NCBI GenBank assembly: GCA_947449135.1
Contig: CANFQO010000034.1
Coordinates: forward strand, 1-33,190
Origin: Planctomycetaceae bacterium
Lineage (GTDB): Bacteria; Planctomycetota; Planctomycetia; Pirellulales; UBA1268
Reading direction: 5' to 3'
DNA length: 33,190 bases
Part shown: piece after piece, positions 32,514-33,190 of the stretch
Numbering within the stretch: the first letter of the stretch is position 1
Layout of the letters: every line of letters begins with the position of its first letter
Notes under the pieces: generated by a model
What the model was told of the DNA's origin: nothing
Database searches by the model: none
What the model saw: only the letters and a program-made list of their open reading frames with translations
Program-made: the position numbers and the translations under genes

Positions 32514-32523
32514 GCCACGTGGC
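32514..32523. promoter_or_regulatory. Perfect palindrome upstream of fliW
   Basis: GCCACGTGGC is a 10-bp perfect palindrome, extendable to 32512-32525 with one G-T pair, lying 45-54 bp before the fliW ATG. It could be an operator or a leader hairpin. In the rest of 32283-32567, GCCGATCT (32481-32488) resembles a flagellar sigma-28 -10 box but lacks a matching -35. Confidence 0.3.
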
Positions 32524-32567
32524 TCCCGGCTCTCAAGGCAAGAATTTTTCGGCGAAGGAGTGCCCCC

Positions 32568-33008
32568 ATGCGGATCAACACCATCAGATTTGGAAGGATC
32601 GATGTCGACCCGGCAGATGTCCTCCACTTCCCGAGCGGCCTGCCGGGACTCGAGGACTGCCGCGACTGGGCGTTGCTCGCCGATGCCGACAACGATGCAC
32701 TGGGATGGCTGCAAAGCACCACGCGCGGTGATGTCGCGCTGGCGGTGGTCAGCCCCCGCCGCTTTGTGCCCGACTATCAGGTGCGGATTCCCCGTAGCGA
32801 ACTCACTCCGCTGGCGCTGGCCGACATGCGGCAGGCGCAGGTGGTGGTTGTCGTCGGCAAAACCGCCACGGGCCTCACACTCAATTTGAAAGCGCCAATC
32901 GTCATCAACCTTGAAGCCCGCACGGGCCGTCAGGTCGTTGCCAGCGGCGAGCTTTCCATGCAATACGAACTCACCCCTCAACAACCGCCACTCAAAAAGA
33001 GTGCATAA
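32568..33008 (+). CDS. fliW: Flagellar assembly factor FliW
   Basis: A 146-residue cytoplasmic protein that binds and inhibits CsrA; free flagellin displaces it, linking flagellin level to CsrA activity. Family features: VLHFPSGLPGLEDCRDWALL near the N-terminus, LGWLQSTTRGDVALAVVSP in the middle, and LTLNLKAPIVINLEARTGRQ at the C-terminal core, where FliW has N-L-x-A-P-I-x-I-N. AAGGAG 7 bases before the ATG at 32568 fixes the start. csrA follows 60 bp downstream on the same strand, the common fliW-csrA arrangement. The last residues (QQPPLKKSA) are a short polar tail. Confidence 0.95.
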   Translation: MRINTIRFGRIDVDPADVLHFPSGLPGLEDCRDWALLADADNDALGWLQSTTRGDVALAVVSPRRFVPDYQVRIPRSELTPLALADMRQAQVVVVVGKTATGLTLNLKAPIVINLEARTGRQVVASGELSMQYELTPQQPPLKKSA

Positions 33009-33018
33009 TCTCTGTAAC

Positions 33019-33061
33019 AGCCGACACAGGATCGTCGGCTCTACGAAAGGATCAGGAAGGA
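33019..33061 (+). promoter_or_regulatory. csrA leader: GGA hairpin and GGA-rich ribosome binding site
   Basis: AGCCGAC (33019-33025) and GTCGGCT (33034-33040) form a perfect 7-bp stem with loop ACAGGATC, presenting GGA in the loop as in CsrA sites (consensus RUACARGGAUGU). Three further GGA motifs at 33049, 33055 and 33059 overlap the Shine-Dalgarno AGGAAGGA. Spacings of 20-30 bases allow one CsrA dimer to bridge the loop and the ribosome binding site, so translational autorepression is likely. Confidence 0.55.
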
Positions 33062-33068
33062 ACCAGCG

Positions 33069-33190
33069 ATGCTCGTGCTCTCCAGACAACGTGACGAAAG
33101 CATCATGATCGGCGACAACATCGTCGTCACGATCGTGGACATCCGGGGAGACAAAGTCCGGCTGGGCATCAACGCTCCGACCGAGATTCC
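33069..33190 (+). CDS. csrA: Carbon storage regulator CsrA (5' part, cut by window end)
   Basis: RNA-binding dimer that controls translation by covering GGA-containing sites in mRNA leaders. Forty codons are visible: [20 protein letters not shown], then [18 protein letters not shown], matching CsrA from the first residue (family MLVLSRK-x-GE-SI-IG) through the G-x-KVRLGI-AP core. The C-terminal RNA-binding Arg (about 44 in the family) lies beyond the window. The ATG at 33069 has AGGAAGGA 7 bases upstream. It is downstream of fliW, its antagonist. Confidence 0.96.
   Translation, partial: MLVLSRQRDESIMIGDNIVVTIVDIRGDKVRLGINAPTEI

Overview
The window is GC-rich and densely coding. It looks like a planctomycete chromosome (Pirellulales-like). 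This rests on family content recalled from memory, not on a search: a membrane-anchored giant TPR protein, a Cys-rich secreted protein ending in a WRRWPG-type motif, an HTTM protein, a BshB1 - small conserved protein - XerC string, an acidic single-TM protein next to an amidase and a dual-FHA protein, and an LpxA and an LptF/G permease in a flagellated (FliW-CsrA) bacterium. No phage, insertion sequence or CRISPR array is visible.

Layout. 1-2511 (minus): pyruvate dehydrogenase E1 (aceE, cut by the window edge) preceded by dihydrolipoyl dehydrogenase (lpdA). 2687-4308 (plus): HTTM membrane protein, then tRNA-Leu(UAG) only 4 bp downstream. 4338-4943 (minus): Cys-rich exported protein. 5230-9600 (plus): 1456-residue anchored TPR protein. 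9761-10081 (minus): small TPR protein. 10281-11144 (plus): lpxA. 11392-19501 (plus): a six-gene chemosensory operon of Wsp type (MCP, CheW, CheR-TPR, CheW with a four-Cys head, CheA-REC hybrid, CheB). 19510-24040 (minus): acidic/TM protein, amidase and dual-FHA protein. 24286-25842 (minus): M32 carboxypeptidase. 25920-28083 (plus): bshB1, a 77-residue conserved protein and a tyrosine recombinase (XerC-like). 28141-28773 (minus): NarL-type response regulator. 29033-30891 (minus): comF then hemC. 31152-32282 (plus): LptF/LptG-family permease. 32568-33190 (plus): fliW and the 5' part of csrA.

How the genes work together. The clearest system is the Wsp-like operon. Its gene order and domain content match the P. 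aeruginosa wspA-F surface-sensing set, but no GGDEF response regulator (WspR) is in the window, so the output of the pathway is unknown. FliW and CsrA form a known protein partner switch. The 60-bp leader of csrA carries a stem-loop with GGA in the loop plus three more GGA motifs over the ribosome binding site, the classical arrangement for CsrA autorepression. Several intergenic regions hold short repeats or dyads that could be operators: a 12-bp direct repeat before lpdA, three CGG-N-CCG dyads 24-25 bp apart before the Wsp operon, and a recurring TAGACT box.
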